Assembly (NCBI GenBank): GCA_937925645.1
Contig: CALAMB010000189.1
Coordinates: 62,001 to 126,000 of the forward strand
Direction: 5' to 3'
Source of the DNA: an uncultured Acidobacteriota bacterium
Lineage (GTDB): Bacteria > Acidobacteriota > JAAYUB01
Length of the DNA stretch: 64,000 nt
The position numbers and the translations under genes are program-made. Below, piece by piece: positions 25,449 to 33,164 of the stretch. The notes below the pieces were generated by a model. The model searched no databases. It saw nothing but the letters and a program-made list of their open reading frames with translations, and was not told the DNA's origin. Each line of letters starts with the position of its first letter. Position 1 is the first letter of the stretch.

Positions 25449-26801
25449 ATGAAACAACTCGGTGTCCTGGGAACCATCTGGTTGCTGGCGGCGCTCCTGC
25501 AGGCCGCTTCCGCTGGTTCGATTGACGCAGTCGGAATCTGGACCGCCAGCGAGCATCAATCGCAGCGGATCCGTTGGCCCGGTTATGAGCCCGGCCGCAT
25601 TCCGGCGGCCATCTTCGACGGTTCCCACACCTGGCTGTTCTGTCACCCCCAGCCGCCAAATGGTTTTCTGCCGAGGCCGGACATGCCGGGCGTATACATC
25701 CACCCCGGCCTGCATCCCGCCATCCGGGCCAACACATCCATCGAGTTGAACGGCGTGCAAACCGCTACGATCATGCCCTCTCTCCCACGGAGTGCGGGCG
25801 CCGGCGAGACGGAGACAAACCGTCTGGCCGGTGTGCTGTTGCACGAAAAATTTCACGTGTTTCAGCACCACCGTCATCCGGACTGGGGGGCGAACGAAGC
25901 CGCGCTCTTCGTTTATCCCGCCACGGACGGGGAGTTGCTGGGCTGGCGGCGCCTGGAGACCGACGCGCTCCGGCGGGCGCTGGCAGCGGCTTCCGCGGAT
26001 GAGGCCCGTCGCTGGGCGGCCGCCGCCCTGGACTGGCGGGCGCGCCGTTACGGCCGGCTGGCCGGGGAATTCCAAACCTACGAGCGCGAAACCGAGCGGG
26101 TTGAGGGGACGGCGTTCTACGTGGAATCCGTCGTCACTGGGCGCACCGCCACCTCATCCGGCGACAACGCAGAGTATACACCCCGGGATGTCCGCCGCTG
26201 GTGCTACACCACCGGCAACTGGCTGGCCCGGTTGCTGGACCGGTTCGATCCCGGTTGGAAGGACGCGCTCGAAGCCGGATCGTTCGCCTATCTGGACGAT
26301 CGTTTGCGGCAGGTGACGCCCGACAGCATAGCGGCAGCCGAGTTTGATGACGCGACCGCATCCCGCTGCCTGAAGCAAGCCCTGCAGGATGCGGCCGATT
26401 TGCGGCGGGAGCGCGAACGCCTGCTCGAGGACTATTTGAGCCAGACCGGCGGCCGGTTGATTCTCATTTCCGAACAGCCTCTCTGGCCGGCCGGCTTCGA
26501 TCCCATGAACGTGGACACCCTGACCGCCACGGAAGTGTTGCATCGCCGTTGGCTGAAACTGAAAAACGACAACGGCTCCCTGGAGATCCTCGACGGCCGC
26601 GTGCTGACGGAAGGGGCCGGCCCCCACCCGCTCTTCAACGGCGTGCGCAGGGTGACGCTCACCGGTTTGACCGGCGCGCCCCGGGTGGAGGTCCGCGACG
26701 GGCGCACGCTGCTGGAGTGGGGGCCGCTGAAAGGAGATTTTGCCTCCGCCTCCGTCGAGCGGGCGGGGCGGACCGTGATCTTACAAATGCTGCCGCACTG
26801 A
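25449..26801 (+). CDS. Secreted protein with a HExxH metallopeptidase-like motif
   Basis: A 450-residue protein with a signal peptide (GTIWLLAALLQAASAG). At about residue 138 it has LLHEKFHVFQHH, a HExxH zinc motif. About 80 residues later ERVEGTAFYVES offers a Glu that could be the third ligand of a gluzincin-type site. The C-terminal about 130 residues look like beta-rich sequence without obvious repeats. CAGGAGG lies before the ATG at 25449. It does not match a peptidase family I can name, and the motif alone does not prove activity. Neighbours give no functional hint. Confidence 0.65.
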   Translation: MKQLGVLGTIWLLAALLQAASAGSIDAVGIWTASEHQSQRIRWPGYEPGRIPAAIFDGSHTWLFCHPQPPNGFLPRPDMPGVYIHPGLHPAIRANTSIELNGVQTATIMPSLPRSAGAGETETNRLAGVLLHEKFHVFQHHRHPDWGANEAALFVYPATDGELLGWRRLETDALRRALAAASADEARRWAAAALDWRARRYGRLAGEFQTYERETERVEGTAFYVESVVTGRTATSSGDNAEYTPRDVRRWCYTTGNWLARLLDRFDPGWKDALEAGSFAYLDDRLRQVTPDSIAAAEFDDATASRCLKQALQDAADLRRERERLLEDYLSQTGGRLILISEQPLWPAGFDPMNVDTLTATEVLHRRWLKLKNDNGSLEILDGRVLTEGAGPHPLFNGVRRVTLTGLTGAPRVEVRDGRTLLEWGPLKGDFASASVERAGRTVILQMLPH

Positions 26802-26911
26802 ACAATCACCGGCCGTGGATAACTTCCAACAACCAACACGGGGGGCGGCAACGAGCGTCCGCCACAACCTGATCCGTCGGTGAATTCGTAATCGTTGGCG
26901 ACGTCAAGTGG

Positions 26912-27490
26912 TTATCGTAAGTTCTGGATTGGCGTTTGTTCCATTTCCGCAAAATTCTTCATCATCGTGGACAGCATCCCATACGTGTCTTGGCGCTTGT
27001 TTTGCAGCTGCTGCATTAATTGTTCTCGCATTTGATCCGCCATCGCCTTGCTCCCGGCCTGGATTTCTTCGGACCGCGCGAACCGTCCATGCCGATCGAA
27101 GCGGCCGTAGCGATCAGACAAGCCGAGCCGGTCGGCAAGGGCGCGAAGCGCCGTCCGCTGTTCAAAAAAATCATTCTGATTGTCAGCGGCCGCACCAGCC
27201 GGATCTCGGCGGGTTTGAATACCTTGCTGATCCTGCTGCAACGCGTTTTGGGTCATCCGGATCGCCCCCTCCGGCAGCGTGTCGCTGAAACCCGTTGCGG
27301 GCAGCTGTCGCATGGTGTTCCCAAAAGTGTCCATCGTCTGTTCAGTCGAATCCTGCAGGTTCTCCGACGCCTCTCCTCGCGTGAAGTGCGCTTCCAATTG
27401 TTTGAATTCGGCGGATCGGGCTTGCCAACCCGCGGTGTCGGCGCTGGCTTCCGGGAAAGATTGCGTTTTGCCCCAGTGTGGAAACGGCAT
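26912..27490 (-). CDS. Hypothetical Gln-rich helical protein
   Basis: A 192-residue hydrophilic protein with no signal peptide or membrane segment. It is rich in Gln, Asp and Met (for example MADQMREQLMQQLQNKRQDT) and is predicted helical, possibly a coiled coil near the C-terminus. An in-frame stop at 27500-27502, four codons upstream, leaves the ATG at 27490 as the only start. I recognise no family. The opposite strand is also open through this region, but the composition here (acidic and amide rich, low Arg/Pro) is the more protein-like. Treat as a probable gene of unknown role. Confidence 0.55.
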   Translation of the reverse strand: MPFPHWGKTQSFPEASADTAGWQARSAEFKQLEAHFTRGEASENLQDSTEQTMDTFGNTMRQLPATGFSDTLPEGAIRMTQNALQQDQQGIQTRRDPAGAAADNQNDFFEQRTALRALADRLGLSDRYGRFDRHGRFARSEEIQAGSKAMADQMREQLMQQLQNKRQDTYGMLSTMMKNFAEMEQTPIQNLR

Positions 27491-27700
27491 CGTTTCCGGT
27501 CAGGGGCACTTCTGACGCGCCCGGCTGGTTTGTTCACTGGAGCGGATTCAACGGATGTTGCCCGAGCCCGTGATCCGGGTCCGATGAACCTCTCCGGTCG
27601 TCGTTTGAACAATTATCGTCTATCGTCCTCCACGGCTATTTGTTGTTCAGAAACGAACATTCAATGATTCAGGCATCCCGGAGGTCAACCGGTCACGATG
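27491..27700. other. Intergenic region without recognised gene
   Basis: About 200 bases between two minus-strand genes. No protein-like frame or strong terminator hairpin was seen. It probably contains the promoter of the Gln-rich protein gene. Confidence 0.35.
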
Positions 27701-28666
27701 TCAATCCCGAAAACGGAAACCGATGCCGATGAATCCGGCGGTTTGATAACTCTGCTCGTTGAGGATCTTCCCGCCGGCATCCGCCTGGCCGAGCTTGCCG
27801 CCCAATTCCACGCCTCCGATCAGATTGACCTGAAGGCCGGGCTGGATCCGCCAGATGACGCCCCCAAAGACCGGCACCTCCCGATTGCTGCCAATCCCGC
27901 CCTGCTCGCCGCCGCTGTCCCGAAGCCGGAAATCGGTCTGCTCGTACCGGCCGCCCACAAACACCCGCCACTTGCCGGCGGGATCCCAGTTCAGCACCAG
28001 TCCGGGGCCCCGGGTGGCGCCGAGCCCTCCGCCTGTCTCTAGGCTCAGCTTTTCGGCGATTCGCCAGTTGACGAACAGCACCGGGAAGACACTCGGATCA
28101 TCTTCGATCTGGCTGATGACGCCGATGCCGGGTCCCAGGGTCAGGCGGTCACCGAAGCGATAGGAAAAACCGGCCAGACCCCCGCCGGTGATTGCATCGC
28201 CGAAATCGGCGCCGCTCTCGGCCGTCGTGCGGAGTGTCGGAATCATGAAGAGCGTCCACTTCCGGTTAATGCCGTAGCGGACGAAGGCCCCTATGCTGAT
28301 GGTGTGGATCGTTCCCCAGGGTGCCTCTGGCGCAATGCCGGGTTGTCCCTCATAATCGTAGGCGGTCCGGTCGTACCCGACCGCAATGGAGACACTCCGC
28401 CGGAAATCCGGCGCATACGTGAACCCTCCCTCGAACAACAACCGGCTGGCGCCGAACGAACCACCGGAATCGATCCCGCTGTCGAACTGGTACAGAAACG
28501 CGCCTTCGGTAAACACCGACCACTTGTCCGCCGTCCCGGCCGGCAATCCGCGGTCTGGCCGTCCCTGCCCGGCCGCCCCAGCGATCATGGTCAACGCCAG
28601 CGTAACCGCCAGCACGCAACGACGGTTCTGCCGGATGCCCCTGTAACACGAATGATCTCTCGCCAT
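27701..28666 (-). CDS. Putative outer-membrane beta-barrel protein
   Basis: A 321-residue protein with a long Arg-rich N-terminus, a signal helix (CVLAVTLALTMIAGAAG) and a mature region of alternating strands rich in Gly and aromatic residues. Examples are FTEGAFLYQFDSG, LAGFSYRFGDRLTLGPGIG and WRVFVGGRYEQTDFRL. It ends with FIGIGFRFRD, close to the aromatic-terminated last strand typical of barrels. It resembles DUF6268-type or transporter-like barrel proteins. The true signal peptide could start a few codons inside. Function unknown; an outer-membrane location is inferred from composition and strand pattern. Confidence 0.7.
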   Translation of the reverse strand: MARDHSCYRGIRQNRRCVLAVTLALTMIAGAAGQGRPDRGLPAGTADKWSVFTEGAFLYQFDSGIDSGGSFGASRLLFEGGFTYAPDFRRSVSIAVGYDRTAYDYEGQPGIAPEAPWGTIHTISIGAFVRYGINRKWTLFMIPTLRTTAESGADFGDAITGGGLAGFSYRFGDRLTLGPGIGVISQIEDDPSVFPVLFVNWRIAEKLSLETGGGLGATRGPGLVLNWDPAGKWRVFVGGRYEQTDFRLRDSGGEQGGIGSNREVPVFGGVIWRIQPGLQVNLIGGVELGGKLGQADAGGKILNEQSYQTAGFIGIGFRFRD

Positions 28667-28851
28667 TTTGACTCCCCAATATGATCAGTGTACTCGGCCT
28701 GCCTGAAAACGCTCTCTGAGATGCGCGGTGCAGCGTGGCGATTCTCAGATACTACGCGGATCATAGAAATTCCGCTCTGCGGTTGCCGTGGCCCTGGTCC
28801 GGCTCATGACCCGCAACGCGTGCCGCCCGCACCCGATCCCACAAATTGTGC
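28667..28851. other. Spacer upstream of the his promoter
   Basis: Divergent spacer between the beta-barrel gene and the his operon promoter. It contains a 7-bp inverted repeat, TCTGAGA (28715-28721) and TCTCAGA (28743-28749), 21 bases apart, of unknown meaning. No gene was recognised. Confidence 0.3.
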
Positions 28852-28880
28852 TTGACACATACTCCCTGCTTGGATATCTT
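28852..28880 (+). promoter_or_regulatory. his operon promoter
   Basis: Perfect -35 TTGACA (28852-28857), a 17-base spacer, and -10 TATCTT (28875-28880). The expected start is near 28887, only about 11 bases before the first leader-peptide ATG, so the leader transcript begins almost at the ribosome site GAGG (28888-28891). Confidence 0.8.
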
Positions 28881-28898
28881 GTGCGGCGAGGTCAACGA

Positions 28899-28979
28899 AT
28901 GGTTACCGCAACAGTCTCCCGGCATCATCACCACCATCACCCGAACCCCGGGCCGGGCACCGGTGCGCGCGCTGTTTAG
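28899..28979 (+). CDS. his operon leader peptide 1 (six consecutive His)
   Basis: A 26-residue peptide that begins MVTATVSR, then has six consecutive histidine codons (28923-28940) and ends at TAG 28977. GAGG seven bases before the ATG is a plausible ribosome site. As in enteric hisL, a ribosome short of His-tRNA would stall on the His run. GGCCGGG (28951-28957), inside the peptide gene and downstream of the His codons, can pair with CCCGGCC (29013-29019), the 5' arm of terminator 1. Translation to the stop would cover that segment and let the terminator form. Regulation is inferred; the sequence elements are directly visible. Confidence 0.88.
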   Translation: MVTATVSRHHHHHHPNPGPGTGARAV

Positions 28980-29010
28980 TCATCTACTTTCACAGCACAG
29001 ATCACACCAA

Positions 29011-29035
29011 CCCCCGGCCTTGGCCGGGGGTTTTT
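29011..29035 (+). terminator. Attenuator terminator 1 of the his operon
   Basis: A GC-rich stem formed by CCCCCGGC (29011-29018) and GCCGGGGG (29023-29030) with a CTTG loop, followed by TTTTT (29031-29035). It lies 31 bases after leader peptide 1 ends, as expected for an attenuator. Confidence 0.88.
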
Positions 29036-29087
29036 AGTTTATGGTGCCGTTTTGTGAAAAATGCTCGCTTCGTCGTAGGATGAACAC

Positions 29088-29219
29088 ATGAAACCAAGCA
29101 AGGCAGAATCGATTAACACCCAACAACCAGCATTCAGCCGCCGGTCATCTGACGCTGAACTTTTCGCTGCGCCGTTTCACGCCCATTACCATCACCACAT
29201 CCACATCCCTCCCGGGTGA
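29088..29219 (+). CDS. his operon leader peptide 2 (His-rich C-terminus)
   Basis: A 43-residue peptide beginning MKPSKAESINT. Its end contains HAHYHHHIHIPPG, with six His among the last 13 residues. AGGA seven bases upstream of the ATG is a good ribosome site. The final codons include CCCGGGTG (29211-29218), a perfect complement of CACCCGGG (29253-29260) in the 5' arm of terminator 2 and an exact copy of its 3' arm. A ribosome stalled on the His codons (29178-29204) would leave this segment free to act as antiterminator; one at the stop codon would cover it. Sequence alone strongly supports a second, independent attenuator in series. Confidence 0.85.
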   Translation: MKPSKAESINTQQPAFSRRSSDAELFAAPFHAHYHHHIHIPPG

Positions 29220-29252
29220 CGGCGCACGCGGCACATCGTCCCACGTTTCCCT

Positions 29253-29284
29253 CACCCGGGCTCAGACGCCCGGGTGTTTTATTT
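29253..29284 (+). terminator. Attenuator terminator 2 of the his operon
   Basis: A nine-base-pair stem, CACCCGGGC (29253-29261) with GCCCGGGTG (29268-29276), a six-base loop, and TTTTATTT right after. It ends just before the hisG ribosome site AAGGAG (29285-29290). Confidence 0.9.
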
Positions 29285-29295
29285 AAGGAGCCATC

Positions 29296-30159
29296 ATGAT
29301 CAACAATGACCGAATTCAGTTGGCGTTGCCCAAGGGGCACATGTACGCCGCAGTGGAACAACTGCTGGGGGATGCCGGCCTGGCCGTGCTGGGCAACGGC
29401 CGCAACTATCGCCCGGTCTGCGCCGACGACCGGTTCGAGCTGAAGATCCTCAAACCCCAGAACATCGTCCGGATGGTGGAGCTCGGGTCCCACGATGTGG
29501 CTTTCGCCGGCTACGACTGGGTGGTGGAACTGGGCGCGGATGTCCGCGAGCTGCTGGATACCGCCCTGGACCCGGTCTGCCTGGTGGCTGCGGCGCCGCA
29601 GGAGCCGGCCGGGGATCCGGCGTTCTTCCGCCGTCGGTTGCTGGTGGCCTCGGAGTATGAAACCATCACCCGCCGCTATCTGGACGGCCGCGGCGCGGAT
29701 TATCTCTTTATCCGCAGCTATGGCGCCACCGAAGTGTTTCCGCCCGAAGACGCCGACCTGATCGTGGATAACACCGCCTCCGGCCGCACGCTGCGGGAAA
29801 ATGGGCTGGCCGTCGTAGACGAATTGCTGCGCTCATCAACCCGGCTTATCGCCAATCCCGCCGCCATGGACGGTCCCAAAGGGAAAACCATCGCCGAGTT
29901 GGCGATGCTGGTTCGGGCTGTGCTGGACGCCCGCAACCGGGTCATGCTGGAAATGAACGTGGCCGATGAGCGCTTGCCCGCGGTATTGGCTGTCCTGCCC
30001 TGCATGCGCAAGCCCACCATGTCCAGTTTGTCCGACGAAGCCGGTTTCGCCGTCAAGGCCGCTGTGCCCCGGGCCCAGGTTGCCCGGCTGATTCCAGAGC
30101 TGAAAGCCGCGGGCGCCACCGACATCCTTGAATATCCCTTTTCCAAGGTGGTGCTGTGA
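29296..30159 (+). CDS. hisG: ATP phosphoribosyltransferase, long form
   Basis: First step of histidine synthesis: ATP plus PRPP gives phosphoribosyl-ATP. The 287-residue length and the C-terminal domain of about 75 residues (EMNVADERLPAVLAVLPCMR ... ILEYPFSKVV) mark the long, His-feedback-inhibited form that needs no HisZ. Catalytic-domain signatures include LALPKGHMY, LKPQNIVRMVE and DLIVDNTASGRTL, the PRPP-binding loop. AAGGAG five bases upstream fixes the ATG. It is the first structural gene after the double attenuator, so enzyme feedback and transcription attenuation both act on the pathway entry. Confidence 0.97.
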   Translation: MINNDRIQLALPKGHMYAAVEQLLGDAGLAVLGNGRNYRPVCADDRFELKILKPQNIVRMVELGSHDVAFAGYDWVVELGADVRELLDTALDPVCLVAAAPQEPAGDPAFFRRRLLVASEYETITRRYLDGRGADYLFIRSYGATEVFPPEDADLIVDNTASGRTLRENGLAVVDELLRSSTRLIANPAAMDGPKGKTIAELAMLVRAVLDARNRVMLEMNVADERLPAVLAVLPCMRKPTMSSLSDEAGFAVKAAVPRAQVARLIPELKAAGATDILEYPFSKVVL

Positions 30160-31250
30160 TGGCCGGCTCGGCGCTCCCGCAAATCCGGCCGGCCCTGCGC
30201 GGCATCACCCCCTATGCGACTTCTACCGGGCGGGGCGAATACCGTCGCCTCGATGCCAACGAAGGGCCGCCTCCGGCGCCCGGTCTGTTGCGCGAGCTGC
30301 TGGTCGAGGCCGCCTCCCGGCTCTCGTATTACCCCGAGTACACCGAGCTGCGGCGCCAAGCCGCCGTTCACTACGGCACCGCTGCCGATGGCGTGCTGCC
30401 TGTGTGCGGCGCCGACGAAGGCCTCCGGTTGGTGATCGGAGCGTTCGCCGGGCCCGGTGACCGGATGGTCACGGTGCGTCCCACCTTCGGCATGTACGCC
30501 TTTTACGCACGGCTTTCCGGCGCCGTTGTCGCCGCAGTGCCGCTGGCTCCTGATTTCGAGCTGGACCTGGATGCGATCCGTGATGCGGCCGGTGGCGCGG
30601 CGCTGATTGTGCTGGCGTCGCCCAACAACCCCACCGCCCGTCCCATCCGTTCCGGCGACCTGGCCGGACTGCTCGAGCTTGCGCCGGAGCGTCCGGTGCT
30701 CCTGGATGAGACCTACGCCGAGTTCTGCGGCCAGAATTTCATTCCCTGGATCGAACGCTTCCCCAACCTGATCATTCTGCGCACGCTGAGCAAGTCGCGC
30801 GGCCTGCCGGGATTGCGCTGCGGTTTCATCATCGGCAATCCCGCGGTGGTCTCGTCGTTGAACACTCTCCGCTCACCCTACAATCTGACCGCCACGGCCG
30901 CCTGGGTCGGATCCGCTGTCCTGGCGGGTGACACGAACTTCCGGGAACGGCTCGCTGCCGCCACCGCCGCCCGGGCGGACCTGCAACGGGAGCTGGCGCG
31001 CTTGGGCGTGCCGGTCTGGCCGTCAGCCACCCATTTCTGTCTGCTCTATTTGGGCGGCGCTGCCGGATCCGCCGCGTCCGCTCTGGCCGAGCAAAGCATC
31101 CTCGTTCGAACGTTGGACGACGACCTGTCGGGTTTCATTCGGGTCAGCGTCACCGGACCGGACGATGTCGCGGTGTTTTTGTCCGCCTTCACCCCGTGGC
31201 TGGCCTGCCGCCGCCCCGAACCCATCCCTGCCGCCTGGAGGTTGCCATGA
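30159..31250 (+). CDS. hisC: Histidinol-phosphate aminotransferase
   Basis: A PLP enzyme converting imidazole-acetol phosphate to histidinol phosphate, with glutamate as donor. Signatures are DANEGP near the N-terminus, YYPEYTELR, CGADEGLRLVI, ASPNNPTARP, LLDETYAEF and the Schiff-base lysine in RTLSKSRGLPGLRCGF. The 363-residue length is usual. The ATG at 30159 shares one base with the hisG TGA (TGATG); a GTG one codon earlier is the alternative. It is followed by hisB with an ATGA overlap. Confidence 0.95.
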   Translation: MAGSALPQIRPALRGITPYATSTGRGEYRRLDANEGPPPAPGLLRELLVEAASRLSYYPEYTELRRQAAVHYGTAADGVLPVCGADEGLRLVIGAFAGPGDRMVTVRPTFGMYAFYARLSGAVVAAVPLAPDFELDLDAIRDAAGGAALIVLASPNNPTARPIRSGDLAGLLELAPERPVLLDETYAEFCGQNFIPWIERFPNLIILRTLSKSRGLPGLRCGFIIGNPAVVSSLNTLRSPYNLTATAAWVGSAVLAGDTNFRERLAAATAARADLQRELARLGVPVWPSATHFCLLYLGGAAGSAASALAEQSILVRTLDDDLSGFIRVSVTGPDDVAVFLSAFTPWLACRRPEPIPAAWRLP

Positions 31251-31828
31251 AGTCAGACCGCGTCACTATCAAACGACAGACCGGCGAGACGTCGGTCTCC
31301 GGAGTCCTGAGCGGTGATTCGTTTGTCCGCCGGATCGTCACTCCGATCCCGGTGTTCTCCCACTTTCTGGATCAATTGGTCTACTACTCCGGACTGGGCC
31401 TCGAGCTGGACGCCCGCGAGCTGGTGCCGGCCGACGATCACCATCTGGTGGAAGACACGGCTTTGGCTGTCGGCGACGCGCTAACCGGCTGGCTCGGCGA
31501 CCGTGGCGGACGCCGGCGCTTCGGACAGTGCTGGCTGCCCATGGATGATGCCCTGGCGCTGGCCGCTCTGGACATCGGCGGCCGGCCCGGATTCTGGTTC
31601 CGCGGGCGTTTCCGGCGCGAAGCCGTTGGCGGTCTGGCGGTGGAAAACGTCATTCACTTTTTCCGTTCCCTTGCCCACGCCGCCCGCTTCACGTTGCACC
31701 TGCGAGTCAGCGGGCAAAACGCCCACCACATGGCCGAAGTGCTGTTCAAAGCTACCGGCCTTGCCTTGGAAGAAGCTCTGCAGCCATGGGCCGGCGTTGT
31801 CCGAAGCACCAAGGGTGGCCTCCGATGA
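31247..31828 (+). CDS. hisB: Imidazoleglycerol-phosphate dehydratase
   Basis: A manganese enzyme that dehydrates imidazole glycerol phosphate to imidazole-acetol phosphate. Metal-ligand motifs are DDHHLVEDTAL and NAHHMAEVLFKA, plus HFLDQL near the N-terminus. At 193 residues it is the dehydratase alone, with no fused histidinol phosphatase as in E. coli HisB. The frame is open further upstream inside hisC, but GGAGG five bases before the ATG at 31247 and the ATGA overlap decide the start. Confidence 0.95.
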   Translation: MKSDRVTIKRQTGETSVSGVLSGDSFVRRIVTPIPVFSHFLDQLVYYSGLGLELDARELVPADDHHLVEDTALAVGDALTGWLGDRGGRRRFGQCWLPMDDALALAALDIGGRPGFWFRGRFRREAVGGLAVENVIHFFRSLAHAARFTLHLRVSGQNAHHMAEVLFKATGLALEEALQPWAGVVRSTKGGLR

Positions 31829-32415
31829 TCGGCGTTGTGGATTACGGTGCCGGAAACCTGCGGAGTCTGGAGAATGCGCTGGCGGCGGTGGGCCTGCCGT
31901 CGCGACGGGTGTCTCGACCCGGGGTGCTGTCGCGGTGTTCCCGCCTGGTGCTGCCGGGAGTTGGACACTTCGGGGCCGCGGCGGCGGCGTTGCAGTCGAG
32001 CGGTATGGCCGCCGCCTTGCAAACCTGGGTCCGCTCCAATCGACCGTTTTTGGGGATCTGCCTGGGTCTGCAACTCCTGTTCGAAGCTTCCGACGAGGCT
32101 CCGGGCGCCTCCGGGCTGGGCGTGTGGCCGGGGCGGTGTCGGCCCTTCGACGCCGACTGTCTGAAGGTTCCCCACATGGGGTGGCGCACCGTGCACATGT
32201 CAACCGGTCCGGAGATACCGGCGGCCTATTTCGTGCACTCATACTACGTCCCTATCGACGCCGGACCTCGGCAGTGGGACTGGCGCGGAACGGCGCGCTA
32301 CGGCGTCGAGTTCCTGGCTGCCGGACGGTCCGGCGCGCTGACCGGCTGCCAGTTCCATCCCGAGAAGAGCGGACCGCGGGGGTTGGATTTTTTGAAGGAG
32401 GTTCTGTCATGCTGA
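31825..32415 (+). CDS. hisH: Imidazole glycerol phosphate synthase, glutaminase subunit
   Basis: The class I glutaminase that feeds ammonia to HisF. A 196-residue protein beginning MIGVVDYGAGNLRSLENAL. The nucleophile elbow is GICLGLQLLFE (Cys in the middle), and the His/Glu of the triad are in FHPEKSG. The oxyanion strand is LVLPGVGHFG. The ATG overlaps hisB as ATGA, and the end overlaps hisF by seven bases, so the two synthase subunits are made together. Confidence 0.95.
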   Translation: MIGVVDYGAGNLRSLENALAAVGLPSRRVSRPGVLSRCSRLVLPGVGHFGAAAAALQSSGMAAALQTWVRSNRPFLGICLGLQLLFEASDEAPGASGLGVWPGRCRPFDADCLKVPHMGWRTVHMSTGPEIPAAYFVHSYYVPIDAGPRQWDWRGTARYGVEFLAAGRSGALTGCQFHPEKSGPRGLDFLKEVLSC

Positions 32416-33164
32416 TGAAACGAATCATCCCCTGCCTGGATGTCAAGGACGGCCGGGTGGTGAAAGGCGTCCGGTTTCAAGGCCTCCGCGACGGCGGCGA
32501 CCCTGTGGAGCTGGCCCGGCGCTACTATGCCGACGGCGCCGACGAGCTGGTTTTCCTCGACATCACCGCCGGCCTCGAGGGGCGGAGAACTGTCGGCGAG
32601 CTGGTGGCGAAGACCGCCCGGACGGTGTTCGTGCCCCTCACAGTGGGCGGGGGCATCTGCAGCGTGGCCGACGCCCGGCGTCTGCTCCGCTCCGGTTGCG
32701 ACAAGGTAGCGGTCAACACGGCGGCCGTGCGGCGGCCGGAGCTGCTGTCGGAATTGGCGGACGGGTTCGGACGCCAGTGTGTGGTTTTGGCCGTGGACGC
32801 ACTGCGGACGGAGACCGGTTACCGGGTGGTGGTGGATGCCGGCCGGACGGTGACGGAGCTCGAGTTGACCGATTGGTTACGCCGGGGCCAGGCATTGGGC
32901 GTCGGTGAGATTCTGCTCACCGTCATCAACGCCGACGGCCGACAGGAAGGGTACGACTTGGCGGGCCTTCGGCAGGCCGGTGCTGTTTGCCGGGTGCCTG
33001 TCATCGCATCGGGCGGCATGGGCACCGCCGCACATATGGTCGACGCCGTGGCGGCCGGTGCGGATGCCCTCCTGGCCGCCTCGGTGTTCCATTACGGCCG
33101 GTACACGGTCCGTTCGCTGAAGGCCGAATTGAGCCGCCGCGGCGTTGAGGTCCGGCCATGCTGA
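32409..33164 (+). CDS. hisF: Imidazole glycerol phosphate synthase, cyclase subunit
   Basis: The (beta/alpha)8 barrel that closes the imidazole ring, releasing AICAR, which PurH (60074-61645) can consume. A 251-residue protein with RIIPCLDVKDGRVVKGV (catalytic Asp of CLDV), LDITAG, TVGGGI, the second catalytic Asp in VVLAVDAL, and IASGGMG. The loop normally read as TSMDxDG appears here as TVINADG, a mild variation. GAAGGAGG seven bases before the ATG at 32409 supports the start. It overlaps hisH and the next gene. Confidence 0.96.
   Translation: MLMKRIIPCLDVKDGRVVKGVRFQGLRDGGDPVELARRYYADGADELVFLDITAGLEGRRTVGELVAKTARTVFVPLTVGGGICSVADARRLLRSGCDKVAVNTAAVRRPELLSELADGFGRQCVVLAVDALRTETGYRVVVDAGRTVTELELTDWLRRGQALGVGEILLTVINADGRQEGYDLAGLRQAGAVCRVPVIASGGMGTAAHMVDAVAAGADALLAASVFHYGRYTVRSLKAELSRRGVEVRPC

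Noticed and set aside
27020..27667. A 215-codon open frame on the plus strand opposite the Gln-rich protein
   Set aside because: Arg/Pro-rich composition and no ribosome site; the minus-strand frame is more protein-like, though neither is certain.
28923..28940. Six consecutive His codons as a vector-derived His-tag contaminant
   Set aside because: They sit in a leader peptide with native promoter, terminator and hisG downstream, and a second unrelated His-rich peptide follows.
29036..29087. Separate promoter for his leader 2 (TTGTGA, 18 bases, TAGGAT)
   Set aside because: Both hexamers are weak and the start would fall at the leader ATG, leaving no ribosome site in the transcript.
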